From contig CAIODZ010000022.1 in NCBI GenBank assembly GCA_903857265.1, positions 62,001 through 126,000 on the forward strand: a stretch of 64,000 nucleotides of DNA. The letters run 5' to 3'. Below, piece after piece: positions 27,314 to 36,092 of this stretch. Within the stretch, counting starts at the first letter, position 1; every line of letters starts with the position of its first letter. The position numbers and the translations under genes are program-made. The DNA comes from an uncultured Phycisphaerales bacterium. GTDB taxonomy: Bacteria > Planctomycetota > Phycisphaerae > Sedimentisphaerales > Anaerobacaceae. Below the pieces are notes generated by a model. That model was given only the letters and a program-made list of their open reading frames with translations. It was not told where the DNA came from and searched no databases.

Positions 27314-27793
27314 ATGAAACAGTTGATATTACAAATAATCGTACTTTTCGCAGTCATTGGATGTAACTCTGCGCAGAATCCGCCGAAAATGTCTGGTTGT
27401 AATAATCATGTTAGCGACGCAGCGTCCACGGAGCCATTTAAGCTGCTTGAAAAATCGCCATGTTTCCGCCTTGGCGGAGTAGGATATGCTGGCGTTATTG
27501 CTCCGGAGGAGATTGCCCTTCGCAAAATAATGAAACAAGATGACGCTTCTGCTGCATTAGAAGAACTTTATTCAAAAGGCTCGCCGGTGGGTAAGCTTTA
27601 TGCCTTGCTCGGCTTGCGTTTCGTCAACAAGGCCAAATATGAAGAATTAATGCCTCAACTAAAGCAAAACACAGATAAGGTAGAAACTCAAGCAGGATGT
27701 ATAGTGTTCAAGAAAACAGTGCAGGAAATCGTTAGTTCAATAGAAGCTGGACAGTATGACTATTATATCAAGCATGACGGAGACCGTGACTAA
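27314..27793 (+). CDS. Small lipoprotein
   Basis: 159 residues from ATG 27314 (GGGAG just upstream; the frame is open to 27275). Lipoprotein signal peptide with lipobox VIGC at the first cysteine (LILQIIVLFAVIGC). The mature part is helical (ALEELYSKGSPVGKLYALLG) and resembles HEAT-type single-repeat lipoproteins, with no catalytic motif. Probably anchored in a membrane. Function unknown. Confidence 0.65.
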   Translation: MKQLILQIIVLFAVIGCNSAQNPPKMSGCNNHVSDAASTEPFKLLEKSPCFRLGGVGYAGVIAPEEIALRKIMKQDDASAALEELYSKGSPVGKLYALLGLRFVNKAKYEELMPQLKQNTDKVETQAGCIVFKKTVQEIVSSIEAGQYDYYIKHDGDRD

Positions 27794-27896
27794 TTTTTGC
27801 TTTCATTGTTTTTTCTGCGTGTTAAAATCCCCGCCTTCGGCGGAATCTAAATAACGATATACTAAATACTAACGACTAAAGACAAAGGATTAAAAA

Positions 27897-28256
27897 ATGT
27901 ACGAGCATCATTCCCAACCGCTACTGTCGGTAAGAAAATTCGTATATCGGCTTTTGTGGCATGGGCTGGTAGCCCTGGCCGCTATTGCGTGCGCTTTGGG
28001 AATAGGGATTTTGGGCTACCATTGTCTTGAAGGTATCCCATGGCTCGATTCATTTCTCAATGCCTCAATGATTCTCGGAGGAATGGGGCCTGTCAACGAA
28101 TTGCATTCCTCGGCTGCTAAACTATTCGCGGGTTTTTATGCGCTTTTTTCGGGACTTATATTTATCGGCGTAGCCGGCGTCATTATGTTTCCCATCGCCC
28201 ACCGTTTTCTCCATGTCCTCCATCTGGACACCCCCGACAAAAAACGCGACAGATAA
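27897..28256 (+). CDS. Small membrane protein
   Basis: 119 residues, AAAGGA ribosome site. Two membrane segments (GLVALAAIACALGIGILGY and LFSGLIFIGVAGVIMFPIA) separated by a loop with ILGGMGPV and a possible pore-like helix. The arrangement recalls two-TM channel-like small proteins but no selectivity filter is visible. Ends with a charged tail. It precedes the murC cluster by 157 bases and is probably separate. Confidence 0.6.
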   Translation: MYEHHSQPLLSVRKFVYRLLWHGLVALAAIACALGIGILGYHCLEGIPWLDSFLNASMILGGMGPVNELHSSAAKLFAGFYALFSGLIFIGVAGVIMFPIAHRFLHVLHLDTPDKKRDR

Positions 28257-28412
28257 CGTCCGCCGTTTTCCTCATCCCTAAATCGACAATCGGAAATCGG
28301 AAATTGAACTGTGGTCTTGTGTCTGGGGTCCGTAGTCTAAAATTCTCTTCCTTTGCTCTGCCTTGCGCGATAAAATCCCTGTTTTAATGGGTGATGAAAT
28401 CAAGGATGAAAT

Positions 28413-29900
28413 ATGCTCAAAAGCAATGTAAGGATACAACAGCCGGCGACGAAAGCAACAAGGGCCGGTAAAGGATTAGAAGTGGTTACGAACGGATTTA
28501 ACGGACTTGCGGGCAAACGGTTTCATTTCATAGGCGTCGGCGGCATCGGCATGAGCGGCCTGGCGATGCTCCTCTTGAAGCATAAGGCAATCGTTACCGG
28601 CTCCGACCAGAACCCGGGCGAAACAATCGACCACCTCTGCGAATTCGGCGCGGATATAAAAATCGGCCACAAAGAGCACAACCTCAACCCAGAAGCGGAC
28701 GCGGTAGTGATATCAGCCGCGATAAAAGAGGAAAACCCCGAATTGAAGCTCGCCCGCCGTGAAGGCATCCGCGTCTATAAATACGCCGAGATGCTGGGCA
28801 AGGTGTTCGGGTTTTATCAGGGTATCGCAATATCGGGCACTCACGGCAAAAGCACAACCAGCGGCTGGCTCGCCTATCTCCTCAAACAGGCGGGCATTGA
28901 GCCGAATTTCGTCGTCGGGGCGGTCGTTACCCAGCTTGCCGGCTCATCGGGCATAGGCAGCGGCCAGCATTTCGTCGCCGAGGCCTGCGAATACGACCGC
29001 AGCTTTTTAAACCTCAAACCGCAAATCGCCGTCATTCTGAATATCGAGGCAGACCATCTCGACTACTACAAAGACGAAGCCGAAATCGTTGAGGCATTCC
29101 GCGATTTCGCGCTTGGCACAAAAAATTCGGGCGTAATCGTAGTCAACGGCGAAGACAAAAACATCGCCAAAATCATCTCCGACCCGCGCCTGCTTGAAAA
29201 CAACCGAAAAATCGAGACATTCGGCTTTAGCGAGGATTGCAATTATCACCCCGCCAATATCGTCGAAAAAGACGGGCTTTATTCCTTCGACGTTTATCAC
29301 AACAAGGAATTGCTCGGCTCAACCCATATTAGCGTGCCTGGCAAGCATAACGTCGCCAACGCCCTTGCGGTAATCGCCGCCGCCCAAAATGCCGGCATCG
29401 CCGCAAAGGACATATTGCGGCTCTTGCCCGGCTTCACAGGCGTTGACCGCCGGCTTATGCTAAAGGCGAAAATCAACGGCGTAACCATTCTCGACGATTA
29501 TGCTCATCATCCTACCGAGATTCGGGCGTCGTTAAAGGCGATTAAGGAGCATTACCAGCCCAAACGCCTGTGGTGTATTTTCCAACCTCACCAGTATAGC
29601 CGGACGCGATTTTTGCTTGCCGACTTCGCCGAAAGCTTCAAACTTGCCGATATTACCATCATGCCGGAAATTTACTTCGTCCGCGACTCGCAGCAATCGA
29701 AAAAAGAGGTGAACGCCCGGGTCCTTGTCGATAAAATCCGGGCAAAAGGAAGCGAAGCTTTGTTTATTGACGGCTTCGACGCAATCTGCGATTATTTAAC
29801 CAAGCAAGTTCGCTCCGGCGACGTGGTCGTTACCATGGGCGCAGGCGACGTTTGGAAGGTAAGCGATGGCTATATTCAGTGGCTTAGAAAAAATAGTTGA
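28413..29900 (+). CDS. murC: UDP-N-acetylmuramate--L-alanine ligase
   Basis: 495 residues. N-terminal Rossmann motif (FIGVGGIGMSGLAMLL), the ATP-binding P-loop SGTHGKSTTSG, and the C-terminal ligase motif DDYAHHPTEI define MurC, which adds L-Ala to UDP-MurNAc in the cytoplasmic stage of peptidoglycan synthesis. There is a non-conserved 30-residue N-terminal extension before the Rossmann fold (from ATG 28413, AAGGATG upstream), so an internal start is conceivable. It begins the cluster murC-murB-ddl-ftsQ-like and overlaps murB by 35 bases. Confidence 0.94.
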   Translation: MLKSNVRIQQPATKATRAGKGLEVVTNGFNGLAGKRFHFIGVGGIGMSGLAMLLLKHKAIVTGSDQNPGETIDHLCEFGADIKIGHKEHNLNPEADAVVISAAIKEENPELKLARREGIRVYKYAEMLGKVFGFYQGIAISGTHGKSTTSGWLAYLLKQAGIEPNFVVGAVVTQLAGSSGIGSGQHFVAEACEYDRSFLNLKPQIAVILNIEADHLDYYKDEAEIVEAFRDFALGTKNSGVIVVNGEDKNIAKIISDPRLLENNRKIETFGFSEDCNYHPANIVEKDGLYSFDVYHNKELLGSTHISVPGKHNVANALAVIAAAQNAGIAAKDILRLLPGFTGVDRRLMLKAKINGVTILDDYAHHPTEIRASLKAIKEHYQPKRLWCIFQPHQYSRTRFLLADFAESFKLADITIMPEIYFVRDSQQSKKEVNARVLVDKIRAKGSEALFIDGFDAICDYLTKQVRSGDVVVTMGAGDVWKVSDGYIQWLRKNS

Positions 29901-30762
29901 AACAAAGCATCCCATGGCGAAAGAGACGTGGTACGGGCTGGGCGGACCGGCGGACTTTTTTATACGGCCGGAGAATACCGAGCAGCTTGCCCAGGTTGTC
30001 AAGCGATGCAATGAAAATAAGGTGCCGATTTACGTCCTCGGATACGGCTCGAATATCCTCGTCAGCGACAAGGGCGTTCGCGGAGTGGTAATCCAGCTCA
30101 AGGGCGAGAAATTTTCGCAGATTAGTTTCGTCAAAGAGCAGGCCATCGCGGGCGCGGGTGTCGAGCTTAGCCGGCTTATCCTGACCTGCGCGAAAAAAGG
30201 ACTTTCGGGCCTCGAACCGCTGACGGGCATTCCCGGCTCGATAGGCGGAGCGATACGGATGAACTCGGGCGGAAACTTCGGCGATATCGGAACCGTCGTC
30301 GAAAGCGTTACCCTGATGGACAAAGACGGCAAAGTTTCCGAAAAGAAAAAGCCAGAGCTTCAGTTCGATTATCGCCAGACAAATATCACGACGAAATTCA
30401 TCCTCGAAGCGAGGATAAATATGGCCCCCGGCGACCCGGAACAGATTACAAAAACGATTAAGGAAAACTGGGTCTATAAGAAAAATAACCAGCCCCTCAA
30501 CACCGTTAACGCGGGCTGCGTATTCAAAAACCCGAGGGGGCTTTCCGCAGGCGCTATGTCCGCTGGGGCTATGATTGACCGCGCGGGGCTAAAGGGTATG
30601 CAAATCGGCGGCGCCATCGTCAGCGAAAAGCACGCCAACTTTTTCATAGCTCAAAAAGGATGCACAAGCCAGGATGTTCTAAGGCTGATTGACGTCGTAA
30701 AAGAAAAGGTATTAAAGCAGTTCAACGTCGAGCTGGAGCTTGAGATCGAAATCTGGAAATAG
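29866..30762 (+). CDS. murB: UDP-N-acetylenolpyruvoylglucosamine reductase
   Basis: 298 residues. FAD-binding PCMH-type domain (YVLGYGSNILVSDKG), the MurB motif GIPGSIGGAIRMNSGG, and the substrate-binding NAGCVFKNPRG. The Cys in the latter corresponds to the Ser/Cys that protonates the enolpyruvyl intermediate. It reduces UDP-GlcNAc-enolpyruvate to UDP-MurNAc with NADPH. Start ATG 29866 with AAGG upstream lies inside murC (35-base overlap, translational coupling). The short length and absence of a long insertion suggest a type II MurB. Confidence 0.93.
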   Translation: MAIFSGLEKIVETKHPMAKETWYGLGGPADFFIRPENTEQLAQVVKRCNENKVPIYVLGYGSNILVSDKGVRGVVIQLKGEKFSQISFVKEQAIAGAGVELSRLILTCAKKGLSGLEPLTGIPGSIGGAIRMNSGGNFGDIGTVVESVTLMDKDGKVSEKKKPELQFDYRQTNITTKFILEARINMAPGDPEQITKTIKENWVYKKNNQPLNTVNAGCVFKNPRGLSAGAMSAGAMIDRAGLKGMQIGGAIVSEKHANFFIAQKGCTSQDVLRLIDVVKEKVLKQFNVELELEIEIWK

Positions 30763-30766
30763 AAAA

Positions 30767-31786
30767 ATGCGGTCTCATCCATCTCCAAATCAAGAGTCAT
30801 CACCGTCGCCCGACAAGATTAATCCGCCAGACGGATGGCAGCTTAAAGCGGCGGTCCTAATGGGAGGCATAAGCAGGGAGCGAGAAGTCAGTATCCAAAG
30901 CGGCAAATGCGTGGCAGATGCCCTGAAAAAAGCGGGCGTCAACGTCATAACCTCCGATATAAAACCCGATGCGCTGGGCATACTCGACGACGAAACAATC
31001 GACGTGTTTTTCATCGCCCTTCACGGCACGTTCGGCGAAGACGGTCAGTTGCAGAAAATCCTCGAATCAAAAGACCTCCTTTATACGGGGAGCTCTTCGA
31101 GAGCCAGCCGGCTGGCGTTTGACAAGTGGGAAAGCAAAAAACGATTTACCGCCGCGGGAGTAAAGATGCCTGATTCGATTTTGTTCGAGCCGGACAAAAA
31201 AAACGCGGACCTTGAGAAACAGATTCACCGGCTCGGGTCGAAATACGTCATAAAACCGCTTCGTGAAGGCAGCACAATAGGCATATCAATCGCGGATGAC
31301 CCTAAGAATGCGGTCGAGGCAGCAAAAAAATGCGCAGCGGAATTCGGCGAGTGTATGATTGAAAGATTCATAAAGGGCAGGGAGATTACCGTGAGCATCC
31401 TCGGGAAACAAGCCCTGCCAATCCTGGAAATACGCCCACCCGCCGGATTCTACGATTATCACGCCAAATACATCGGCGACAAGACAGAATATCTCTTCGA
31501 CTCAATAAATGACCCCGTTCTGGTCGATAAAATACAGGAATCGGCGATTACCTGCTTTAATTCGCTCGGATGCAGGGGCGCCGCGCGAGTTGACTTTATT
31601 ATCGGCGACGACGGCGAACCTTATGCGCTCGAAATAAACACCATTCCGGGAATGACGGGCCATTCGCTTTTGCCGAAAGCCGCCGCTAAAATAGGGCTTT
31701 CAATAAGTCGGCTGTGTCTGAAAATCGTGGAGTTGGCGCTGGCTGATTCTGCAATAGCCCATAAAACAACCGGCCGGAGGCAATAA
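30767..31786 (+). CDS. ddl: D-alanine--D-alanine ligase
   Basis: About 339 residues. ATP-grasp ligase with the Ddl motifs VLMGGISREREVSIQSG, ALHGTFGEDGQLQ and the C-terminal PYALEINTIPGMT, plus RVDFIIGDDG. It joins two D-Ala for the peptidoglycan stem. ATG 30767 lies 4 bases after murB; an in-frame TTG at 30740 would overlap it. Neither has a clear ribosome site, as expected for a coupled gene. The first 20 residues are low-complexity Pro/Ser and may not be conserved. Confidence 0.93.
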   Translation: MRSHPSPNQESSPSPDKINPPDGWQLKAAVLMGGISREREVSIQSGKCVADALKKAGVNVITSDIKPDALGILDDETIDVFFIALHGTFGEDGQLQKILESKDLLYTGSSSRASRLAFDKWESKKRFTAAGVKMPDSILFEPDKKNADLEKQIHRLGSKYVIKPLREGSTIGISIADDPKNAVEAAKKCAAEFGECMIERFIKGREITVSILGKQALPILEIRPPAGFYDYHAKYIGDKTEYLFDSINDPVLVDKIQESAITCFNSLGCRGAARVDFIIGDDGEPYALEINTIPGMTGHSLLPKAAAKIGLSISRLCLKIVELALADSAIAHKTTGRRQ

Positions 31787-31788
31787 AA

Positions 31789-32706
31789 TTGGCTGCGAAG
31801 AAAAAAGGATTTAATATATTCGGACTTGGCTCGGAGGGCGATAAGCCATCCAGCAAGTCAAACGTCATAGGATTCGTCAAGGTGTCATTGTTCGTATGCG
31901 CCTTTATCCTGGTATTGGCGGGCTTCACCTTCTTAGACGGATACGTAAAAAAGCAAACCACAGGCTCATCGGGCAATCGAACAATTGAGCTGGTGGGCGA
32001 CGTCCCGAACTGGGTCAGTGAAGAGATTAAAAACAGGATTTACGCCGCCGCCACCGCTGAAGCGAACAACAGCAGTAACGACGACGAAAAAATCGCCGCC
32101 TCCGCGCAGCAAAATATCGCTCACCTCGTCCCGTGGCTTGCCGAGGCGAGGGTCCGGACCACTCACAAAAGCATACTCATCACGGGACACTGGCGAAAAC
32201 CCATGCTCTTAGTTACCGCCGACAACAAAAATAAATTCTTCATCGACGCCGATATGGTCGTCCTCGATTATTCGCCGATTGGTAATCTGCCCGTCATAAA
32301 CATAACGGGTATGGAGCTTAGCAAAATCCCCCCTACCCCGGGACAGGTCTGGCAGGGAGACGACCTCACGGCGGCTATAGCGGTGCTTAATCGGCTCGCG
32401 CGTATGGATACCGCTGTAACACCCGATAAGCCGCTGCTTCACCATATCGACAGAATCGACGTCGCTAATTTTGATGGCCGGAAAAACAAACGCGAACCCC
32501 ATATCTCGCTCTACACAAAAGACGGCACGCAAATCATCTGGGGGGCGGAACTCGGAACATGGCAAAGGCATCTTGAAAGCCCCGACGACGACAAACTCGC
32601 CAAACTTTATACCTACTACCAGCAGTACGGAACCCTGTCGGGCGTAAAATACATCAACCTTCGCGACCCTCAGCAGAAGATTTACCTGCCGGTGGATAAA
32701 TACTAA
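31789..32706 (+). CDS. ftsQ: FtsQ/DivIB-like cell division protein
   Basis: 305 residues. Short cytoplasmic basic N-terminus, one membrane segment (VSLFVCAFILVLAGFTFL), then an extracytoplasmic region. The HWRKPMLLVT-FIDADMVVLD-LPVINITGMEL pattern matches the beta domain of FtsQ. Start is TTG 31789, 2 bases after the ddl stop, with a perfect GGAGG 8 bases upstream. Gene order murC-murB-ddl-ftsQ is the classic dcw order, which supports the call more than sequence alone. No ftsA or ftsZ follows: the next gene is convergent. Confidence 0.72.
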   Translation: MAAKKKGFNIFGLGSEGDKPSSKSNVIGFVKVSLFVCAFILVLAGFTFLDGYVKKQTTGSSGNRTIELVGDVPNWVSEEIKNRIYAAATAEANNSSNDDEKIAASAQQNIAHLVPWLAEARVRTTHKSILITGHWRKPMLLVTADNKNKFFIDADMVVLDYSPIGNLPVINITGMELSKIPPTPGQVWQGDDLTAAIAVLNRLARMDTAVTPDKPLLHHIDRIDVANFDGRKNKREPHISLYTKDGTQIIWGAELGTWQRHLESPDDDKLAKLYTYYQQYGTLSGVKYINLRDPQQKIYLPVDKY

Positions 32707-32812
32707 AAAGCCACGAAGACGCTAAGGCACGAAAAGTTTTGATTCTCGATACTTGATACTCGATGCTCGATTTTTAGCCACAGAGGCCTTATATTTTTTT
32801 AGTCACAGTGGT

Positions 32813-33982
32813 TTATGAGGGTGTTTTATCGGTATCATCCTTTTTGTGTACCGCTCCTCGCAGGCCCTCCATTTTCAAAAAACCCATCCGCCAGACAACA
32901 AGGAACGACACGAGGAAAATCAACGGGCAGGCGATGAAGCCATATCTCGTTTTAATCATGCTTATTAAAATGCCCGCGATGGCATAAAGCCCGGCGAGCG
33001 CATAACATATACCGACTGTCCGATTCAAGGGTATGCCGCGGTCAATCAACTGGTCATAAATATGGCCACGGTCCGAGACAAACAAGGGCCTTTTATTGAT
33101 AAACCGTCTCAGTAAGGCGGTCCCTGTGTCTAATATCGGCAGTCCGAAGACGACTATTGACGCCACCCACCAGCGAGGGACTATGCGGGCAAACAGTATC
33201 ATAAGCGCCGCGACGACAAAGCCGAGCAGCATAGAGCCGGCATCGCCCATAAATATCTTGGCGGGATGTCGATTGAAAGGCAGAAACCCACAAACTCCGC
33301 CTACAAGTGCAAGGCAAACGATAATCCTGACTGTATCGCCCCGATCGCTAAAGGCGAATGTGGAACGACGGATTACAAGAATCAGCATCCCGACGGTGAT
33401 TATAACGGTTACTCCCCCGCACAAACCATCGAGTCCGTCTAACAAATTCAGCGAGTTGGTGGCCCCAAGAACGAAGAGAAAAACGATCGGAATAGCAATC
33501 GCTATTTCGACGGTATCCGACACCTGCCAGCCAATAGGTTTAACAATCTCACTTATGTCCGGCCAGATTCCTGCGAACAAAAGGGTGAATGCAGCGACGG
33601 TCTGGCCGAGTATTTTTTTTGTAGGGCTTATATCAAACAAATCGTCGATAAGACCGACAAAACAGGCTATGGCAGCCCCGGCAAGAATACCGAAAAGCCA
33701 CCGCATCGCATCAGGCAGGACATGTTGACCTCGGATAAGATAAATACCGCATAGCACACCGACGACAAAACCGGCCAGCACCCCCACGCCTCCAAGATAA
33801 GCAACCGGCTTTTTATGTGTTTTGACGAAGCCGTCCGGTTTGTCAACTATGTTGAACCGAATCGCAATAGCTTTGCATAACCATGTGGCAATCAGCGCAA
33901 AAACAAAAGACAACACCAGCACAGGCCAAAACTGCACACACCAATCGAGCGACCTTTTGGTTCCCAGAAAATCGTCCAGCAT
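32813..33982 (-). CDS. WecA/TagO-type undecaprenyl-phosphate sugar-1-phosphate transferase
   Basis: 389-residue integral membrane glycosyltransferase family 4 enzyme with about ten membrane segments. Family motifs: FVGLIDDLFDI, NLLDGLDGLCGG, KIFMGDAGSMLLGF and HIYDQLIDRGI. The last two point to the WecA/TagO branch rather than MraY, which has a different C-terminal signature. It would transfer GlcNAc-1-P (or similar) to undecaprenyl phosphate at the cytoplasmic membrane, starting O-antigen or wall polymers. Convergent to the ftsQ-like gene, 106 bases apart. The start follows the usual family N-terminus. Confidence 0.85.
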   Translation of the reverse strand: MLDDFLGTKRSLDWCVQFWPVLVLSFVFALIATWLCKAIAIRFNIVDKPDGFVKTHKKPVAYLGGVGVLAGFVVGVLCGIYLIRGQHVLPDAMRWLFGILAGAAIACFVGLIDDLFDISPTKKILGQTVAAFTLLFAGIWPDISEIVKPIGWQVSDTVEIAIAIPIVFLFVLGATNSLNLLDGLDGLCGGVTVIITVGMLILVIRRSTFAFSDRGDTVRIIVCLALVGGVCGFLPFNRHPAKIFMGDAGSMLLGFVVAALMILFARIVPRWWVASIVVFGLPILDTGTALLRRFINKRPLFVSDRGHIYDQLIDRGIPLNRTVGICYALAGLYAIAGILISMIKTRYGFIACPLIFLVSFLVVWRMGFLKMEGLRGAVHKKDDTDKTPS

Positions 33983-34215
33983 ATCTTTTTTATCCAGCCC
34001 TATTGTTAATAAGTTGGTATTTCCCGATATTAGCCAGAGGCGGATAAAACGCTTAGCTACGCAACCAAGCCTTTAGGTTCAACATTCCTTATTAACATAA
34101 GACGCCTCTATTCCTTTTGCTCCCCCCCATTATACACATCAGGGCTTGAAAGAAAAAGAGGTCAGGAGTCGTTTTTTTACTATGCGTTTTCTGTCCGCCT
34201 TTGGCGAGACCTCGC

Positions 34216-34659
34216 TTATTGGCGGGCATGCTCGGCGATGAGAAAATTCTTCAACGCTGTGGGTAATTCAACATATCGGTATGGTATCTGTAATTCAGAG
34301 CAAAGGGCCTTGAATTTTTTAATGACTGCCTCCGTCAATTCGCTTTGGAAATCGGCATTGCCTTTACAGGAGAAGATTCTACAGCCAGCGAAGCGATAAT
34401 CATAAACAGAACATTTATTATCAATCTGATAACTGCAACGCCCGCCGGTCATCTTCTTAATGTTCTTTTCGCTTAATTTATCAACAAAAAACAATATCTC
34501 AGGCGTGGTAACATACAGGCGATGGTCATAGGACTCGAAATCACAGCATTTGCCGCAAGCGGCGCATTGGCCCGCAATCTCCTTATTAGCGAGCTGCTGC
34601 TGCTCAATCCATTTATAGATTTCGCTCACTCGCACGGCGATTTGTTCATTTCGGCTCAT
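34216..34659 (-). CDS. YkgJ-type cysteine-cluster protein 1
   Basis: 147 residues. The YkgJ/CxxxCxxCC signature is CAACGKCCDFESYD near residue 35, with later cysteines in GGRCSYQIDNKCSVYDYRFAGC (two stretches). Such proteins probably bind a zinc or iron-sulfur centre and are small cytoplasmic proteins of unknown function. The start overlaps the stop of the second YkgJ gene by 14 bases in a different frame, so the two are a coupled pair. Confidence 0.8.
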   Translation of the reverse strand: MSRNEQIAVRVSEIYKWIEQQQLANKEIAGQCAACGKCCDFESYDHRLYVTTPEILFFVDKLSEKNIKKMTGGRCSYQIDNKCSVYDYRFAGCRIFSCKGNADFQSELTEAVIKKFKALCSELQIPYRYVELPTALKNFLIAEHARQ

Positions 34660-35110
34660 TATGCCACCACTTTTTATTTTCCTTTTTTTCCAGTATCTGT
34701 TCGGGGCTGTGTAACTCGCCTCGATTTATACCGGGGCACCCCTGGCCTGTCGAATTCCAGGTATCCGGAGTGGCTAAATTGTGCTCCCAGAAAGGCCAGT
34801 TGCGGCACTGTGCCGGGCGGACATCGTAAACCGCGCAACCTCTGCCCTGACTGGTTTGCTGGAGGAATACGCAATCGCGCGTATGGGGGTCCTCGACAAT
34901 CGTCATGCGAAAGCCCACACGTCTCAAAAATTTTTGCTTCAATTCTTTGGGCGGCATTTTCAGGAAATCGGCGATTCGTCGGATTTCAGGCCTGCTAACC
35001 CAAATATATCCCATCTCAGGCCCGGCGCAGCAACGGCCGCAGTGCAAACACTCGAATTGCAGCCCAGCCGAATACCACGGAATTTTATCACCGAGATTCA
35101 TAACAACCAT
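34646..35110 (-). CDS. YkgJ-type cysteine-cluster protein 2
   Basis: 154 residues, family motif CLHCGRCCAGPEMGYIW near residue 22 and the companion CAVYDVRPAQCRNWPFW. Paralogous in architecture to the gene downstream, although sequence similarity is low. Both would coordinate metal by cysteine. Start taken as ATG 35110; an ATG three codons later is equally possible and neither has a strong ribosome site. No other operon member is evident. Confidence 0.78.
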   Translation of the reverse strand: MVVMNLGDKIPWYSAGLQFECLHCGRCCAGPEMGYIWVSRPEIRRIADFLKMPPKELKQKFLRRVGFRMTIVEDPHTRDCVFLQQTSQGRGCAVYDVRPAQCRNWPFWEHNLATPDTWNSTGQGCPGINRGELHSPEQILEKKENKKWWHNEPK

Positions 35111-35478
35111 TTTACCACAGGATTCAGAAAGATTTACAATTGATTATGCTCTGTAGAAAAGATGATTTGTCATTTGGAGATTTGAGATTTTGCTATCTGC
35201 GCCACTCGGCTTTGCGAACCATAAGGGGAGGCATAAGATGTAGCCGGGATTTGTGATGTCTGGGGCTGCCGAAACACCGAGAGCTGGGATACCAGCGTAT
35301 CGTCATAAGCTCCGGCTTAATCGCCAACTTGCCTGTTTTTGCTGTGCCTGACATCATTAAATCCCTGCTAATATATCCGCACGAAGTTTGCTGCGATAAT
35401 GGTATCGACTAAAACAGGCGTTCACTTAATCTGTTTAATTTCCTGCATTATAGGACGCTGCCGCCTCGACCCGGGGCT
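35111..35478. other. Intergenic region without a gene
   Basis: No open frame with a ribosome site and no clear hairpin or repeat is seen in these 368 bases, apart from AT-rich sequence upstream of the YkgJ pair, which probably includes its promoter. Confidence 0.4.
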
Positions 35479-36066
35479 TTAGAATATCTCGCCGCCGCCC
35501 TGCGTGTTTTTCCAGCCGGCGGGCTGCAAATTAATTGTAAGAATCTCCGTCCTGCTGAAAAACCACTGGCTTCCCTCTTTTGTCAAATCCGCCTCAAGCT
35601 TAAAAAGCATCATTTTCTGGTATTCGTAAACAGGCCCTTTGGGGTCAAACATAACACGGGCAGTAAAAATGACCTTCGCCTCGGAAGGTTTGATATCAAG
35701 GGAAACAATCGCAGGCACAATCTTCTCGATTATTGGTTCATCGAGTCGCTCCCTGAAATGGTCCAGCAGCTCCTGTTTGGACGGATGAACCGAGTCGCTG
35801 TAATTTTTCCAAATCAACGGCTCAATCGCTTTGATATCTTCTCTCTCGACCGCCCTGCTCGCTTTGGCGAGGACCGCCTCTATCTTCTCCCTGTCGGTCT
35901 GGACTAAATAATCGATTCCAAAAGCCGCTACCGCGATAACCACAGGTAAAAGCCAGAAAATCCAAGCCCGCCTGGGCGGCAGCAAATCGCGAAAAAACGC
36001 CACACCCAGAAAAACCACACCCGCCACAATCAGCAGCAGCCGCGGCTGTTCAAATATATTTGTCAT
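35479..36066 (-). CDS. Membrane-anchored protein with NTF2-like domain
   Basis: 195 residues from ATG 36066 (perfect GGAGGTGA five bases upstream; frame open to 36084). Two short hydrophobic segments (LLLIVAGVVFLGVAFF and WIFWLLPVVIAVAAFGI), then a domain of about 130 residues with the NTF2/SnoaL-like pattern (REKIEAVLAKASRAVEREDI). NTF2-like domains are ligand-binding or scaffold modules. The gene is co-directional with surE, whose stop is 26 bases from this start. Function not assigned. Confidence 0.6.
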   Translation of the reverse strand: MTNIFEQPRLLLIVAGVVFLGVAFFRDLLPPRRAWIFWLLPVVIAVAAFGIDYLVQTDREKIEAVLAKASRAVEREDIKAIEPLIWKNYSDSVHPSKQELLDHFRERLDEPIIEKIVPAIVSLDIKPSEAKVIFTARVMFDPKGPVYEYQKMMLFKLEADLTKEGSQWFFSRTEILTINLQPAGWKNTQGGGEIF

Positions 36067-36092
36067 TGGCTCACCTCCGGCCAATATTTCAA

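Noticed and set aside
32813-33982. mraY (phospho-MurNAc-pentapeptide transferase)
   Set aside because: The NRHPAKIFMGDAGS and HIYDQLIDRG patterns fit the WecA/TagO branch, and the gene is convergent to the mur cluster.
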